Assembly (NCBI GenBank): GCA_035638075.1 | Contig: DASRAU010000045.1 | Span: 6,609-70,608 of the forward strand | DNA: 64,000 nt | Source: DASRAU01 sp035638075 | Lineage (GTDB): Bacteria > Acidobacteriota > Polarisedimenticolia > Gp22-AA2 | Direction of reading: 5' to 3' | Shown here: piece by piece, positions 40,101-49,017 of the stretch | How the letters are laid out: each line of letters begins with the position of its first letter | Position numbering within the stretch: position 1 is the stretch's first letter | Translations under genes and position numbers: made by a program | Notes under the pieces: model-generated | Database searches by the model: none | Told to the model about the DNA's origin: nothing | What the model saw: only the letters and a program-made list of their open reading frames with translations

Positions 40101-43100
40101 AGACACCAACGGCAACGGCCGCTTCGACGCGGGCGAGGCCGACACCGACGCCGACGGCCTGCTCGACGCCGGCGGCCAGCCGTACGCGCTGGTCATCGCC
40201 GGCCCGGTCTTCGGCTCGGGCTCGCAGTCGTGGGCCTCGGCGTCGCACACCCTCCCGGCGAGCGTGACCCGCCTCGACAAGCTGACCTACTCGTGCTCGG
40301 ACGACGCGCGACCGTACATCTTCGATCTCGACGCGACGCCGGCCTCGATCCAGACGGGCGTCACCTTCAGCGTGGTCAACGCCGCCGGCGTGGTGCAGGA
40401 CACCGAGACCGGCTACGCCTGGACGGAGACCGCGGCCGGCAGCCACATCTTCCGGCCGCTGCCGATTCCGATCCGTCTCGCCGCCCCGGGCATCCCGAAC
40501 AACGGCGTCCTCGAAGGGGACAACGGGATGCAGCTGGTGATGTCGTACAACGACGCGCCGCGCATCGTCGAGGCGCGCTCGAAGTTCCAGTGCTCGCCCG
40601 CCATCATCCAGTCGGGGATCAGCCTCGCGGATCGGACCGACCCGCAGGCGGTGCTCATCGGCGGCTGCGACCACGACCAGTACCTCGACTCCGGCGAGCG
40701 CATGACCTACGCCATCGCGCTCCGGAACTTCGAGCGCGACGACGATCTGACCGACGTCGTGGCGACGCTGACCCCCTCCGGCGCCTCGGCCGCCTTCATC
40801 AAGGTGCTCGACTCGCCGAAGGACATCGGGCGCATCCCGGGCGGACAGACGACCGGGGTGACGTTCACCATCCTCGTCGATCCGGCCCTGCCGCAGGCGA
40901 CGCAGGCGCAGCCGCTGACGCTGAACCTGGCGCTCGACGGCAAGGCGCGCGGCGTCCGCCTGAACCGCACCACGTACGCCTTCACCCAGGCGGTGAACGC
41001 CGACAAGGAGTCGCTGCACTACTCCACCGACTACCCGAACGGCGGCCGCGAGGTGCGCGACTTCAACCGCAACCTCCAGATCGACAAGGCCGACGTGCTC
41101 GATCCCTTCAAGGGCGTCTACTGGCCGGACGAGGACATCACGTTCTCGACGATGTTCGTCCCCAACAGCGTCAACGGGTTCATCAGCAACACGCTGGGTG
41201 AGGACCTGAACAACGACGGCGACAACCTGGATCCCGGCGAAGGGGACATCGTCCCGAACAACAGCCTCGACCGCGGCATCCTGAGCTCGACGACGCCGCA
41301 GCCGGCGACCGACAAGGTGCCGTTCGACTTCGATCGCAACAACGGCGGCTGGCTCGGCCTGCGCCATCCCGACAGCAAGATCGGGATCGGCATCGGCCCG
41401 CTCAACATGTGGGAGTACACCAAGACCGGCGCCTGCGGAGCGCAGACGACGATTCCGGACGGCAACGCCACGGCGCTGTTCCAGGCGCCCGGTGCGGCCG
41501 GCATCTGGCACACCGGCGACACCAACCCGGCGACCCCCTCGGGCCAGATCTGCGATGAGTACCCCTTCCCGCAGGACCCGGCGACCCCGACGTTCGAGGA
41601 GCTGGTGTTCGACATCCTCGTGTCGCCCATCATCGCCAAGGTCAACCAGAAGAACGACGCGCGCGGCTTCCCGTACGTCGTCGAGTTCCAGCGCCTCGGC
41701 CTCAACGCCAACATCCAGACGGCCGACTATGCCGGCGCCGACGTGGACTTCGACTCCGACATCGACCGGGACCAGGGCAACTGCCTGCTCTGCAACTACT
41801 GGTACTTCCGGTTCGGCGACGTCTACACGATCGCGTCGTTCAACGCGTACAACTACGGCATCGATCCGGCGAGCAACACGCCGCAGCGCACCTTCGGGCC
41901 GCTCGTCGACCCGAACGCATCGATCAACTCCGCGACCGGCACGGTGACCGGCGACGAGACCGGGTTCACCGGCTTCACGCCCAACACCAACACCAACAGC
42001 ACCAGCCCGATCCCGGTCGCGGCCTCGAACTTCCGGCCGTTCCCGTCGCCGGGCGCGCCGCAGGTGTGCGCTCCGGGCTGCGTCAACCCGGCGGTCTGCT
42101 GTGAGCAGAACACCGTGGCCGGTCCCGAGCGCAACATGGACATCGTCCTGCTCGACTACGAGGACGGGCTCATCTACCTGAGCCTCGGCCTCGGCCAGGG
42201 CGAGCCGACCGGCGCCTTCGCCCCCGGCCCGGCGGGCAACCGCTGGCAGATCGGCGTCGGCTTCTGGGTCAACGAGTCGCCCTCGGCCGACACCGACTAC
42301 GGCCTCGGCATCGACGACGTCGTCCTCGAGTGGGACGAGACGCACCCGATTCCGGAGACGGGCGGCGCCGCCTGCACCCGGTTCGGTGGCGCCGGCCAGC
42401 CGGCCGGCCAGCAGTGCGCCACGCTCAACGTGGACCGCATGGTCCTCTACGAGTGCAACGAGTCCATCGGCATCACCGTCTACGATCCGCGGCGGGCGGG
42501 CACCGGCGCCGTCACCGTGTTCGGCGTCAGCGACTCCGACGCGACCACGTTCTCGACCGGTGTCGTCACGGCCAAGCACCCGCGCAAGTCCTTCAGCATT
42601 TCCGAGGTGGCGGGAACCCCCGGCCTCTTCAAGGGGAACGTCACCATCGGGACGCTGTTCGACAACCCGTCGCTGCTCTTCACCAACCCGGGCAACGACA
42701 CGAACATGACGTTCTACTACCTCGACCCGGAGTGCGACGGGGACGGTGACGGCGCGGTCGGCGAGAACTCTTTCAGCAACCTCGACAACGACAACATCGG
42801 CGCCGGGGACAACTGCCCGTTCCTCTACAACCCGCTGCAGCAGGATGCCGACAGCGACACCGTCGGCGACCTGTGCGACAACTGCCCGGGCGTGGCGAAC
42901 ACCAGCCAGATCGATTCCGACGCCGACGGCGTCGGGGACGCGTGCGACTTCGACGACGTGGACTTCGACGGCGTCGTCAACGCCCTCGACAACTGCCCGG
43001 ACGTGTACAACGCCGATCAGACGCCCGCCGGCGGCTCCTCGCTCAAGGGCGCGGCGTGCAACGGCAACGGCGACCGGGACGGCGACGGCGTGGCGGACAA

Positions 43101-45867
43101 GCAGGACAACTGCGTCCGGACGGCCAACCCGACCCAGCTGGACTCCGACGGCGACCTCGTCGGCAATGCCTGCGACGGCGACTGCGGCAACCCGACGCAG
43201 GTGGCGCTCGCGACCGGCTCCTGCCAGCGGACCAGCACCACCACCTGCACCGTGGACGCCAACTGCCCGAGCACCGGCCACTGCAGCCTGACGCCGGCGG
43301 TCACCTGCACCGGCTCGAACCAGTGCCAGGGAAACGGCAACACGTGCATCCAGATCGGCCAGGAGCTGTGCCAGAAGCAGGGGGTCACGAACAACGGCAC
43401 CTGCGGCAACGTCGAGGACGACGAGGACGCCGACGGCGTCACCGACGCGATCGACAACTGCCCGACGATCGCCAACCCGTCGAGCATTCCGGGTGCGGTC
43501 GTGCAGGCCGACGCCGACTCCGACGGGCGCGGCGATGTCTGCGACCCGCCGCAGACGGTGGACGACGACAACAACGGCATCCCGGACGATGCGGTCACCT
43601 TCAACACCACCATGGCCTGCCGCAAGCTGCCGCTGGCGAGCATCGTCGTGCTGGCGAAGTCGGTGGCCGACGTCGGCGGTGACGGCGATCCGTTCGCGGA
43701 CGCCGGCGAGACGGCGCGCATGTCGCTCGTCATCCGCAACGCCGGCAACTTCGACCTGACCAACGCCACCCTGGTGCTCGGATCGAGCGATCCGGACGTG
43801 GCCTGCATCACGAAGTCCACGATCCTCGTGCCGTCGCTGCCGGCGGGCGCGACCCTCGACACCGCGACGCTGGGCAACCCGGCGGGGCGGTTCGAGTACG
43901 TCATCTCGCCGACCGCTTCGACCACGAATCCGGCCAACCCGGCGCACGCCGACTTCTTCCTGAGCGTCGTGTCGGCCCAGGTGGTCGGAACGACGTCGCC
44001 GGTGAACATCAGCACGGTCATCGACCTCGACCTGCCGAGCGGCGGGCTCCCCGCCAAGGTGCTCGGGCCGGACGGGCTGCCGAACACCACGGACGACGGC
44101 CTCATCGCGGAGAACTTCGAGACCGAGCGCGACGGCACCTCCGGCATCAGCATCAGCAACCTGCCGCGCGGCACCGCCGGCGTCCTCAACGACACGATCG
44201 GGGTCTGGGTCGGCACCGCGCCTGGCGGGATCAACACCCTCGCCGGGGTCGGCTGCTCCGGCTTCATCGTGCCGCCGGGGGATCCGGAGTGCCGCATCGA
44301 TCCGGACAACGACATGGACTGGCACATCCACTGCCCGACCGGCACCTGCGTGAACAGCACCGGACAGATCACGCCGACCGGCGGCCAGATGTCCCACAGC
44401 GGCGCCAACTCGCTGCACTGGGGCCACCACTTCGACACGACGACGCGTGACGGCGACAGCACCAAGTTCCGCCAGCTGGCCGCCTTCATGACCGACCCGA
44501 TCAACCTCACGCCGCTGCCCGGCGTCGGCGACCTGGAGCTGTCGTTCTTCCACATCGTCGACACGATGGACAACAACGCCTTCAACGCGAAGAGCGGGCA
44601 GGCGGTCGACTTCGTGGACGTCCACATCCAGGTGTTCGACTCCGGCGCGGCGGGCGGCGGGGCGTGGGGCTTCTGGGATCGGCTGGCGCCGTTCCAGAAC
44701 GTCTACGACCACATCGCCTACATCTGGTCCACGTTCGGCACGTCGCCGACGTACTGCAACCTGACACCGACCGACACCGGCTCCGGCGGCTTCGCGCCGC
44801 GCGGCGTGAAGGAGACGATGTGCTTCCCGAACGGCGTCTGGTCGCACTGCGGCAACTCGCGCGACTCGACCAACACCGGCCAGTGCGTCGGACCGGGCGA
44901 GGCGGGCGCCAGCGGCCCCGGCCTGTGGGTGCAGAGCAAGTTCGCCCTGGACAACTTCCTCGGCCAGACGGTCCGCATCCGCTGGATCGCCCAGTCGTGG
45001 GAGTTCGACTGCTGCTCGTCGTCGTACTACGAGCTGGGCAGCGGCTGGGCCCCGCAGCTGGGTGACGAAGGCTGGTGGATCGACGACATCCGCGTGACCG
45101 GAGCGCTGCAGGCGTCGGCGCTGCCGCCCGCGGACACCAAGGCCCCCGGCCCGGGCGCCTGTCCGGCCCAGGCCTGCAACGCGGCCAGCGGGGACGGCGG
45201 GTTCACCATGGACCTGACGCTCACCGAGGCCGACTCCGACAGCCTGATCGTCGGCGGGGAGCAGATCCTCCTGTCGGCCGCGGCAACCACGAACCCCGGC
45301 GGGTGCGTCGGTGGCGGCACGCAGTTCCGCTTCTTCAAGAACGGCTCGACCGCCGCGGACGTGGTGCAGGACTGGTCTTCGGATCCCACCTACGTGGACA
45401 ACCCGACGACCGACGCCACCTACCGCGTTCAGGCGCGCTGCAGCATCTTCCCGGCCTGCTCGAGCACCATCACCTCCGCGGCTTCGACCGAGTCGACCCA
45501 GGTCTACAGCGCGGACGGGCAGGACATCACGCTCAACCTGACCCACGCGGCCGGCACCACGACGATCGCGTGGACCTCGCGGGCGCAGTCGATCCTCGTC
45601 TCCGGTTACGACGAGTTCGTCGGCACCATCAACAGCAGCGGGGACACCGGCCAGAACACCCTCGCGGGTCTTGCCTGCTCCAACGGCAACATCGCGCAGG
45701 TGCTCCCGATCGGCAGCCCGATCAGCCGCACCGACGCCGTCACTCCGGCGGCCGGGACGGCCCGGTACTTCCTGGTCGGCCACAGCCCGCTGGCGGTCGG
45801 CGGACAGGCGGCCCTCGGCCGTCGCTCCAACGGCGCCCTGCGCGCCCTCGCGCCGGTCTGCCCGTAG
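37135..45867 (+). CDS. Giant secreted subtilisin-like serine protease with thrombospondin type-3 repeats (paralogue 1)
   Basis: 2910 residues. Signal peptide: basic MSRPASVRST then LGVLLASLVTVGLLVAPFAL. Residues 40-300 are a propeptide-like region. The S8 triad is intact: D351 (QIVTVTDNGIS), H405 (SNTHGNVVAGI) and S687 (NTGTSFSAGFA), with a long insertion between H and S (about 280 residues). After it follow beta-sandwich domains. Residues 1866-2142 are thrombospondin type-3-like calcium repeats (DSDTVGDLCDNCPGVANTSQ, DSDADGVGDACDFDD), interrupted by a Cys-rich insert (about 2025-2085). A CARDB-like domain, a MAM-like jelly-roll region (GFWDRLAPFQNVYDHIAYIW) and a C-terminal Fn3-like module ending APVCP come last. 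It is probably exported and calcium-stabilised. A strong terminator (45889-45920) follows. It is a full-length paralogue of the 51576-60368 gene. Confidence 0.88.
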   Translation: MSRPASVRSTLGVLLASLVTVGLLVAPFALTWGAKGQGPLTAGEKAEQNEWRKFRQLPRFNAVERVADLSPFGPTFQPDKLDRDARGRKGLIETAIGYVDLKHVDQGVTKRMPAALKHDAAAIRAAGSKGKGNAQDVNIVQVSAEALQAQGADAIESALRRHGRVLESIPDRAYLVRAHNERELSDLAAESFVEAIAPYEPGYKIAPSTGRMPLMERKRAKSNDLDLIVSLWADADAETVRGDLEQIAGKGKVGTWSLDGTILDVQGSVQAAQKIAKHAGVRSLSERHEYVLNNSETPTLLMLGQTEFSDGMSRPYHELGIDGGGIDTNGDGRRLNNDTDTVPPQIVTVTDNGISTDAVHFSQTLTQVVTLASPIGPAHRKVHAIQNVTDTGQTCDGVLSGSNTHGNVVAGIIAGAPGDFGLTFSKSIDPADGPPVTGVSMDALARGSRIIMQDAGTVVQCLLSELVESGGNVSPGNILDRLNLGICPKSGGTGTCAGVSGGGYEAHLHILPFGVPNFDNILNNPENGSYPLESRQIDLFLVNNRDMMVFSPVGSQGSRINGSASEEVWPDLFDGTALDNDPNEARPLQVPPPATAKNPVTVGGSSSDLWTVFGDYNDEENPLGFSTKGPATAASLRTVPLLTAPGTDGSGLFAYPLFNAAATNRSRDNDNNPPVEQEIDEANTGTSFSAGFATAAGAVVRDYFAQGFYPTGSRQTADRNPMVSGSLVRAALVASGNFLEYLVNDIPPGNATIAADMSVFQSRGANVGTVSGVQVGLLGNFVQGYGRIVLDSVLPISNIPVTTGYGSPDTVEYPAAGLIVYDMLATGEPPINNTTNTLTEKTFTVDGVNAVVVSGSRVIQNGQLRIALSWPDPPSPENSGGTLINDLDLEVESPGPDNNIATTADNVVYDGNNYITGQPMPVGQWGQGRAVASAALHDFRNNIEAVHLTSFVNVAVGNQLRTGTWKVRVKRGLGGATAGQITAISGANEDTNGNGRFDAGEADTDADGLLDAGGQPYALVIAGPVFGSGSQSWASASHTLPASVTRLDKLTYSCSDDARPYIFDLDATPASIQTGVTFSVVNAAGVVQDTETGYAWTETAAGSHIFRPLPIPIRLAAPGIPNNGVLEGDNGMQLVMSYNDAPRIVEARSKFQCSPAIIQSGISLADRTDPQAVLIGGCDHDQYLDSGERMTYAIALRNFERDDDLTDVVATLTPSGASAAFIKVLDSPKDIGRIPGGQTTGVTFTILVDPALPQATQAQPLTLNLALDGKARGVRLNRTTYAFTQAVNADKESLHYSTDYPNGGREVRDFNRNLQIDKADVLDPFKGVYWPDEDITFSTMFVPNSVNGFISNTLGEDLNNDGDNLDPGEGDIVPNNSLDRGILSSTTPQPATDKVPFDFDRNNGGWLGLRHPDSKIGIGIGPLNMWEYTKTGACGAQTTIPDGNATALFQAPGAAGIWHTGDTNPATPSGQICDEYPFPQDPATPTFEELVFDILVSPIIAKVNQKNDARGFPYVVEFQRLGLNANIQTADYAGADVDFDSDIDRDQGNCLLCNYWYFRFGDVYTIASFNAYNYGIDPASNTPQRTFGPLVDPNASINSATGTVTGDETGFTGFTPNTNTNSTSPIPVAASNFRPFPSPGAPQVCAPGCVNPAVCCEQNTVAGPERNMDIVLLDYEDGLIYLSLGLGQGEPTGAFAPGPAGNRWQIGVGFWVNESPSADTDYGLGIDDVVLEWDETHPIPETGGAACTRFGGAGQPAGQQCATLNVDRMVLYECNESIGITVYDPRRAGTGAVTVFGVSDSDATTFSTGVVTAKHPRKSFSISEVAGTPGLFKGNVTIGTLFDNPSLLFTNPGNDTNMTFYYLDPECDGDGDGAVGENSFSNLDNDNIGAGDNCPFLYNPLQQDADSDTVGDLCDNCPGVANTSQIDSDADGVGDACDFDDVDFDGVVNALDNCPDVYNADQTPAGGSSLKGAACNGNGDRDGDGVADKQDNCVRTANPTQLDSDGDLVGNACDGDCGNPTQVALATGSCQRTSTTTCTVDANCPSTGHCSLTPAVTCTGSNQCQGNGNTCIQIGQELCQKQGVTNNGTCGNVEDDEDADGVTDAIDNCPTIANPSSIPGAVVQADADSDGRGDVCDPPQTVDDDNNGIPDDAVTFNTTMACRKLPLASIVVLAKSVADVGGDGDPFADAGETARMSLVIRNAGNFDLTNATLVLGSSDPDVACITKSTILVPSLPAGATLDTATLGNPAGRFEYVISPTASTTNPANPAHADFFLSVVSAQVVGTTSPVNISTVIDLDLPSGGLPAKVLGPDGLPNTTDDGLIAENFETERDGTSGISISNLPRGTAGVLNDTIGVWVGTAPGGINTLAGVGCSGFIVPPGDPECRIDPDNDMDWHIHCPTGTCVNSTGQITPTGGQMSHSGANSLHWGHHFDTTTRDGDSTKFRQLAAFMTDPINLTPLPGVGDLELSFFHIVDTMDNNAFNAKSGQAVDFVDVHIQVFDSGAAGGGAWGFWDRLAPFQNVYDHIAYIWSTFGTSPTYCNLTPTDTGSGGFAPRGVKETMCFPNGVWSHCGNSRDSTNTGQCVGPGEAGASGPGLWVQSKFALDNFLGQTVRIRWIAQSWEFDCCSSSYYELGSGWAPQLGDEGWWIDDIRVTGALQASALPPADTKAPGPGACPAQACNAASGDGGFTMDLTLTEADSDSLIVGGEQILLSAAATTNPGGCVGGGTQFRFFKNGSTAADVVQDWSSDPTYVDNPTTDATYRVQARCSIFPACSSTITSAASTESTQVYSADGQDITLNLTHAAGTTTIAWTSRAQSILVSGYDEFVGTINSSGDTGQNTLAGLACSNGNIAQVLPIGSPISRTDAVTPAAGTARYFLVGHSPLAVGGQAALGRRSNGALRALAPVCP

Positions 45868-45888
45868 TTCATTCCTCGTCACACTCAG

Positions 45889-45920
45889 GGGGCCCCGGGA
45901 AACCGGGGCCCCTTTTTTTT
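45889..45920 (+). terminator. Rho-independent terminator of the first giant subtilase
   Basis: A 10-bp stem GGGGCCCCGG/CCGGGGCCCC (45889-45898 with 45903-45912) with the GAAA tetraloop, followed by eight T (45913-45920). It lies 21 nt after the stop. Confidence 0.95.
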
Positions 45921-46027
45921 GGGTCCAAGCGCCGCCCCGGGTCGAAGTGATGACGAACGTGTAATTGGCAGACGGGGTGGCGCAGGAAGAAGGCTCTTCC
46001 TATATTGAGTTCGCGGAGGAGCACCCG

Positions 46028-46399
46028 ATGACCGGCAACGCCAGGGAACGACAGCGCGGCGAAGGACGCTTGGGCACGGTCTTCGGTTTGACGGTGCTCG
46101 CGGTGACGGTCTACCTGGGCTTCAAGGTGCTCCCGGTGATGATCAACGCGTACGCCTTCCGTGACTACATCGAGCAGGAAACCCGCTTCGCGGCGCTGCG
46201 CAACAAGGACGAAGAGGTCGTCAAGCGCGTGCTGAGGAAGGCGGAGGAGCTCGAGCTGCCGATCACCCGCAAGAGCGTGACGGTGAGCCGCACCCAGTCG
46301 CACTTCGACCTCAAGGTCGCGTACACCATCCCGATCGAGACCCCGGTCTACACGTACAACTGGGTGTTCCAGGAAGAGTCGAACGCCCCGCTGTTCTAG
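46028..46399 (+). CDS. Single-pass membrane protein, DUF4845-like
   Basis: 123 residues from the ATG at 46028, which has GGAGGAG 7-13 nt upstream; TATATT at 46001-46006 is a plausible -10. After a basic start one membrane helix (GTVFGLTVLAVTVYLGFKVL) is followed by an external alpha/beta part (MINAYAFRDYIEQETRFAAL, RKSVTVSRTQSHFDLKVAYT, PVYTYNWVFQEES). The shape and the neighbouring lepB resemble DUF4845 proteins, which sit beside lepB in proteobacteria; this family link is my inference. It converges on lepB with an 19-nt gap. Confidence 0.6.
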   Translation: MTGNARERQRGEGRLGTVFGLTVLAVTVYLGFKVLPVMINAYAFRDYIEQETRFAALRNKDEEVVKRVLRKAEELELPITRKSVTVSRTQSHFDLKVAYTIPIETPVYTYNWVFQEESNAPLF

Positions 46400-46418
46400 C
46401 GCGCCCTCGGACCGATCC

Positions 46419-47183
46419 TCAGCGGACCATCCGGCCGGAGCGCTCCCAGCGGGTCAGCCGGAAGATCGCGGTCAGCGAGTCGAGCACCCGCCGCACCCCC
46501 GAGTCGTCGCCCGGCGCGAGCTGGATCTCTCCGTCCGGTCCGACCCCGTCGAACGACCAGTAGATCACCAGAGGCTTGCCGACGATGAAGCGGCGGGGCA
46601 CGAAGCCCCACTCGCGGCTGTCGAGGCTGTCGTCGCGGTTGTCGCCCATCATGAAGTACTGCCCGTCGGGGACCTGCACCGGGCCGTAGTTGTTGAGGCT
46701 GTCCGGGACGCCGCCGGGATACTTGTGCACCGTGTACGGCTCGCTCAGCGCGGTGTACCCGGCCGCGTCGCGGGGTTGCACCCAGACCACCTGGTCAACG
46801 ATCTTCAGGCTGTCTCCGGGAAGGCCGATCACCCGCTTGATGTAGTCCTGGCGCGGGTCGTGCGGGTAGCGGAAGATGACGATGTCGCCGCGCTTCGGCT
46901 CCGCCAGCGGCAGGATCGAGCGCTCCCCGGTCAGCACCAGGGGCGCCAGCGAGAACTTGTTCACCACCAGGTGATCGCCGACGAGCAGCGTGTCCTCCAT
47001 GGAGGCGCTCGGGATCTTGAACACCTGGAAGAGGTAGGTGCGCACGAAGAGCGCGAAGATGAGGGCGACGACGGCGGCCTGCGTGTAGTCGAAGAGCCAG
47101 CGGCGCGGCGGCCGCGTCCCCGGGTCCAGGACGCGCGCCGGCGACAGGAGGGAGGCCGCGCGTTCGTGCGGGGAGGCGGCCAT
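46419..47183 (-). CDS. lepB: Signal peptidase I
   Basis: 254 residues. It cleaves Sec and Tat signal peptides on the outer face of the inner membrane. One membrane helix (AAVVALIFALFVRTYLFQVF) is followed by the catalytic serine box IPSASMEDTLLVGDHLVVNK (S61) and the catalytic lysine K116 (RQDYIKRVIGLPGDSLKI). Boxes D and E are GQYFMMGDNRDDSLDSREWG and VPRRFIVGKPLVIYWS. It is the last gene of the minus-strand operon mtnA-tsaD-lepA-lepB and begins 13 nt after lepA, the classic lepA-lepB pair. It would process the giant subtilases on either side, as well as other exported proteins. Confidence 0.94.
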   Translation of the reverse strand: MAASPHERAASLLSPARVLDPGTRPPRRWLFDYTQAAVVALIFALFVRTYLFQVFKIPSASMEDTLLVGDHLVVNKFSLAPLVLTGERSILPLAEPKRGDIVIFRYPHDPRQDYIKRVIGLPGDSLKIVDQVVWVQPRDAAGYTALSEPYTVHKYPGGVPDSLNNYGPVQVPDGQYFMMGDNRDDSLDSREWGFVPRRFIVGKPLVIYWSFDGVGPDGEIQLAPGDDSGVRRVLDSLTAIFRLTRWERSGRMVR

Positions 47184-47196
47184 CGTCCTTCCGTCC

Positions 47197-48993
47197 CTAC
47201 TCGACCTTCAGGAGGGCCAGGAATGCCTCCTGCGGGATGTCGACGACGCCGACCTTCTTCATGCGCTTCTTCCCCTCCTTCTGCTTCTCGAGGAGCTTGC
47301 GCTTGCGGGTGATGTCGCCGCCGTAGCACTTGGCCAGCACGTTCTTGCGGAGCGCCGAGACGTTCTCGCGCGCCACGATTTTCCCGCCGATGGCCGCCTG
47401 GATCGCCACCTCGAACAGCTGCCGGGGGATCTCCTGGCGCAGCTTCTGCGCCAGCGCCCGGCCCTTCTGCGCGGCGCGGTCGCGGTGCACGATGAGCGAC
47501 AGGGCGTCCACCGGCGTGCCGTTCACCAGGATGTCGAGCTTCGCCATGTCGGATTTCCACCAGCCGGTGTGGTGGTAGTCGAGCGACGCGTAGCCGCGCG
47601 AGATGGTCTTCAGCTTGTCGTAGAAGTCGATGACCACCTCGTTGAAGGGCAGGTCGTACGACACCAGCACGCGCGTGGTGGTGACGTACTTCAGGTCCTT
47701 CTGCACCCCGCGCTTGTCCTGGCAGAGCGCCAGGATGCCGCCGAGGAACTCGGGCGGCGTCAGGATGAGGCAGGTGATGACCGGCTCCTCCCACTCCTCG
47801 ATGCGCTGCGGCTCGGGCAGGCGCGCCGGGTTCGACACCTCGATCACCTCGTTGTCGGTGGTGGTGATGCGGTAGCGGACCGACGGCGCCGTGGTGATGA
47901 GGTCCAGCCCGTAGTGGCGCTCGAGGCGCTGCTGCACGATCTCCATGTGCAGGAGGCCGAGGAACCCGCAGCGGAAGCCGAAGCCGAGCGCCTCGCTGTT
48001 CTCCGGCTCGACCGAGAACGACGCGTCGTTGAGCCGCAGCTTGTCGAGGGCGTCGCGCAGGGTCTCGTAGCCGCTCTCGCCGATCGGGAAGAGGCCGGCG
48101 AACACCATCGGCTTCATCTCCTGGAAGCCGGGGAACGGAGTCCCGGTCGGCCGGCGCGCCTCGGTGATGGTGTCGCCGATCTTCACCTCGGTGGCGTTGC
48201 GGATGTTGGCGACCAGGTAGCCGACCTCGCCGGTCGAGAGGGAATCGACCGGCACCGCCTTCGGCGTCATCAGGCCGATCTCCTCGGCGTCGTAGGTCCG
48301 CCCGGTGGCCATGAGCATGATCTTCGCCTTCGGGCGCAGCGTCCCCTCGATGACGCGGGCGAGCACGGTGACGCCGCGGTAGGCGTCGAACCAGGAGTCG
48401 AAGATCAGCGCCTTGAGGGGCGCCTCCGGATCCCCCTTCGGGGACGGGACCTCGCGGATGATCGCCTCGAGGATCTCCGGGACGCCGGTGCCGGCCTTCG
48501 CCGAGCACGGCAGCGCGTTGTCGGCCGAGATGCCGATGATGTTCTCGATCTGCTCCTTCGCCCGCAAAGGCTCCGCCGAGGCGAGGTCGATCTTGTTGAT
48601 CACCGGCAGGATGTGCAGGTGGTGATCGACCGCCATGTAGGAGTTGGCGAGGGTCTGCGCCTCGACGCCCTGGGTGGCGTCGACGACGAGCAGCGCCCCC
48701 TCGCAGGCCGACAGCGAGCGCGACACCTCGTAGGCGAAGTCCACGTGCCCCGGCGTGTCGATGAGGTTGAGGCGGTAGGTCTTCCCGTCCTGCGCCTTGT
48801 AGTCCAGGGCCACCGCGTGCGCCTTGATGGTGATGCCGCGCTCGCGCTCGAGGTCCATGCTGTCGAGCGTCTGCTCGTCCATCTCGCGCTTCGACAGCGC
48901 CCCGCACAGCTCGAGGAAGCGGTCGGAGAGCGTGGTCTTGCCGTGATCGATGTGGGCGATGATGCAGAAGTTGCGGATGAGCGAGGCGTCCAT
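47197..48993 (-). CDS. lepA: Elongation factor 4 (LepA)
   Basis: 598 residues, the normal length. GTPase domain: G1 AHIDHGKTTLSDRFLE, G2 region RERGITIKAHAVAL, G3 DTPGHVDFAYEVS, G4 NKIDLASAEP, G5 SAKAGTGV. It is followed by EF-G-like domains II, III and V and the LepA-specific C-terminal domain (GGDITRKRKLLEKQKEGKKR). It acts on ribosomes during initiation or translocation problems. It lies 24 nt after tsaD on the minus strand. Confidence 0.97.
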   Translation of the reverse strand: MDASLIRNFCIIAHIDHGKTTLSDRFLELCGALSKREMDEQTLDSMDLERERGITIKAHAVALDYKAQDGKTYRLNLIDTPGHVDFAYEVSRSLSACEGALLVVDATQGVEAQTLANSYMAVDHHLHILPVINKIDLASAEPLRAKEQIENIIGISADNALPCSAKAGTGVPEILEAIIREVPSPKGDPEAPLKALIFDSWFDAYRGVTVLARVIEGTLRPKAKIMLMATGRTYDAEEIGLMTPKAVPVDSLSTGEVGYLVANIRNATEVKIGDTITEARRPTGTPFPGFQEMKPMVFAGLFPIGESGYETLRDALDKLRLNDASFSVEPENSEALGFGFRCGFLGLLHMEIVQQRLERHYGLDLITTAPSVRYRITTTDNEVIEVSNPARLPEPQRIEEWEEPVITCLILTPPEFLGGILALCQDKRGVQKDLKYVTTTRVLVSYDLPFNEVVIDFYDKLKTISRGYASLDYHHTGWWKSDMAKLDILVNGTPVDALSLIVHRDRAAQKGRALAQKLRQEIPRQLFEVAIQAAIGGKIVARENVSALRKNVLAKCYGGDITRKRKLLEKQKEGKKRMKKVGVVDIPQEAFLALLKVE

Positions 48994-49017
48994 GTCCGAA
49001 GGCCCTGGGGGCGGCTC

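Noticed and set aside
36817..45882. A 3021-codon open frame on the minus strand across the first giant subtilase (and 51585-60284, 2899 codons, across the second)
   Set aside because: They are codon-aligned shadows. The sense genes contain no TTA, CTA or TCA codon, so the antisense frame has no stops. Their translations are Arg/Val/Gly/Asp-rich with no domains, and the sense strands have signal peptides and an intact protease triad.
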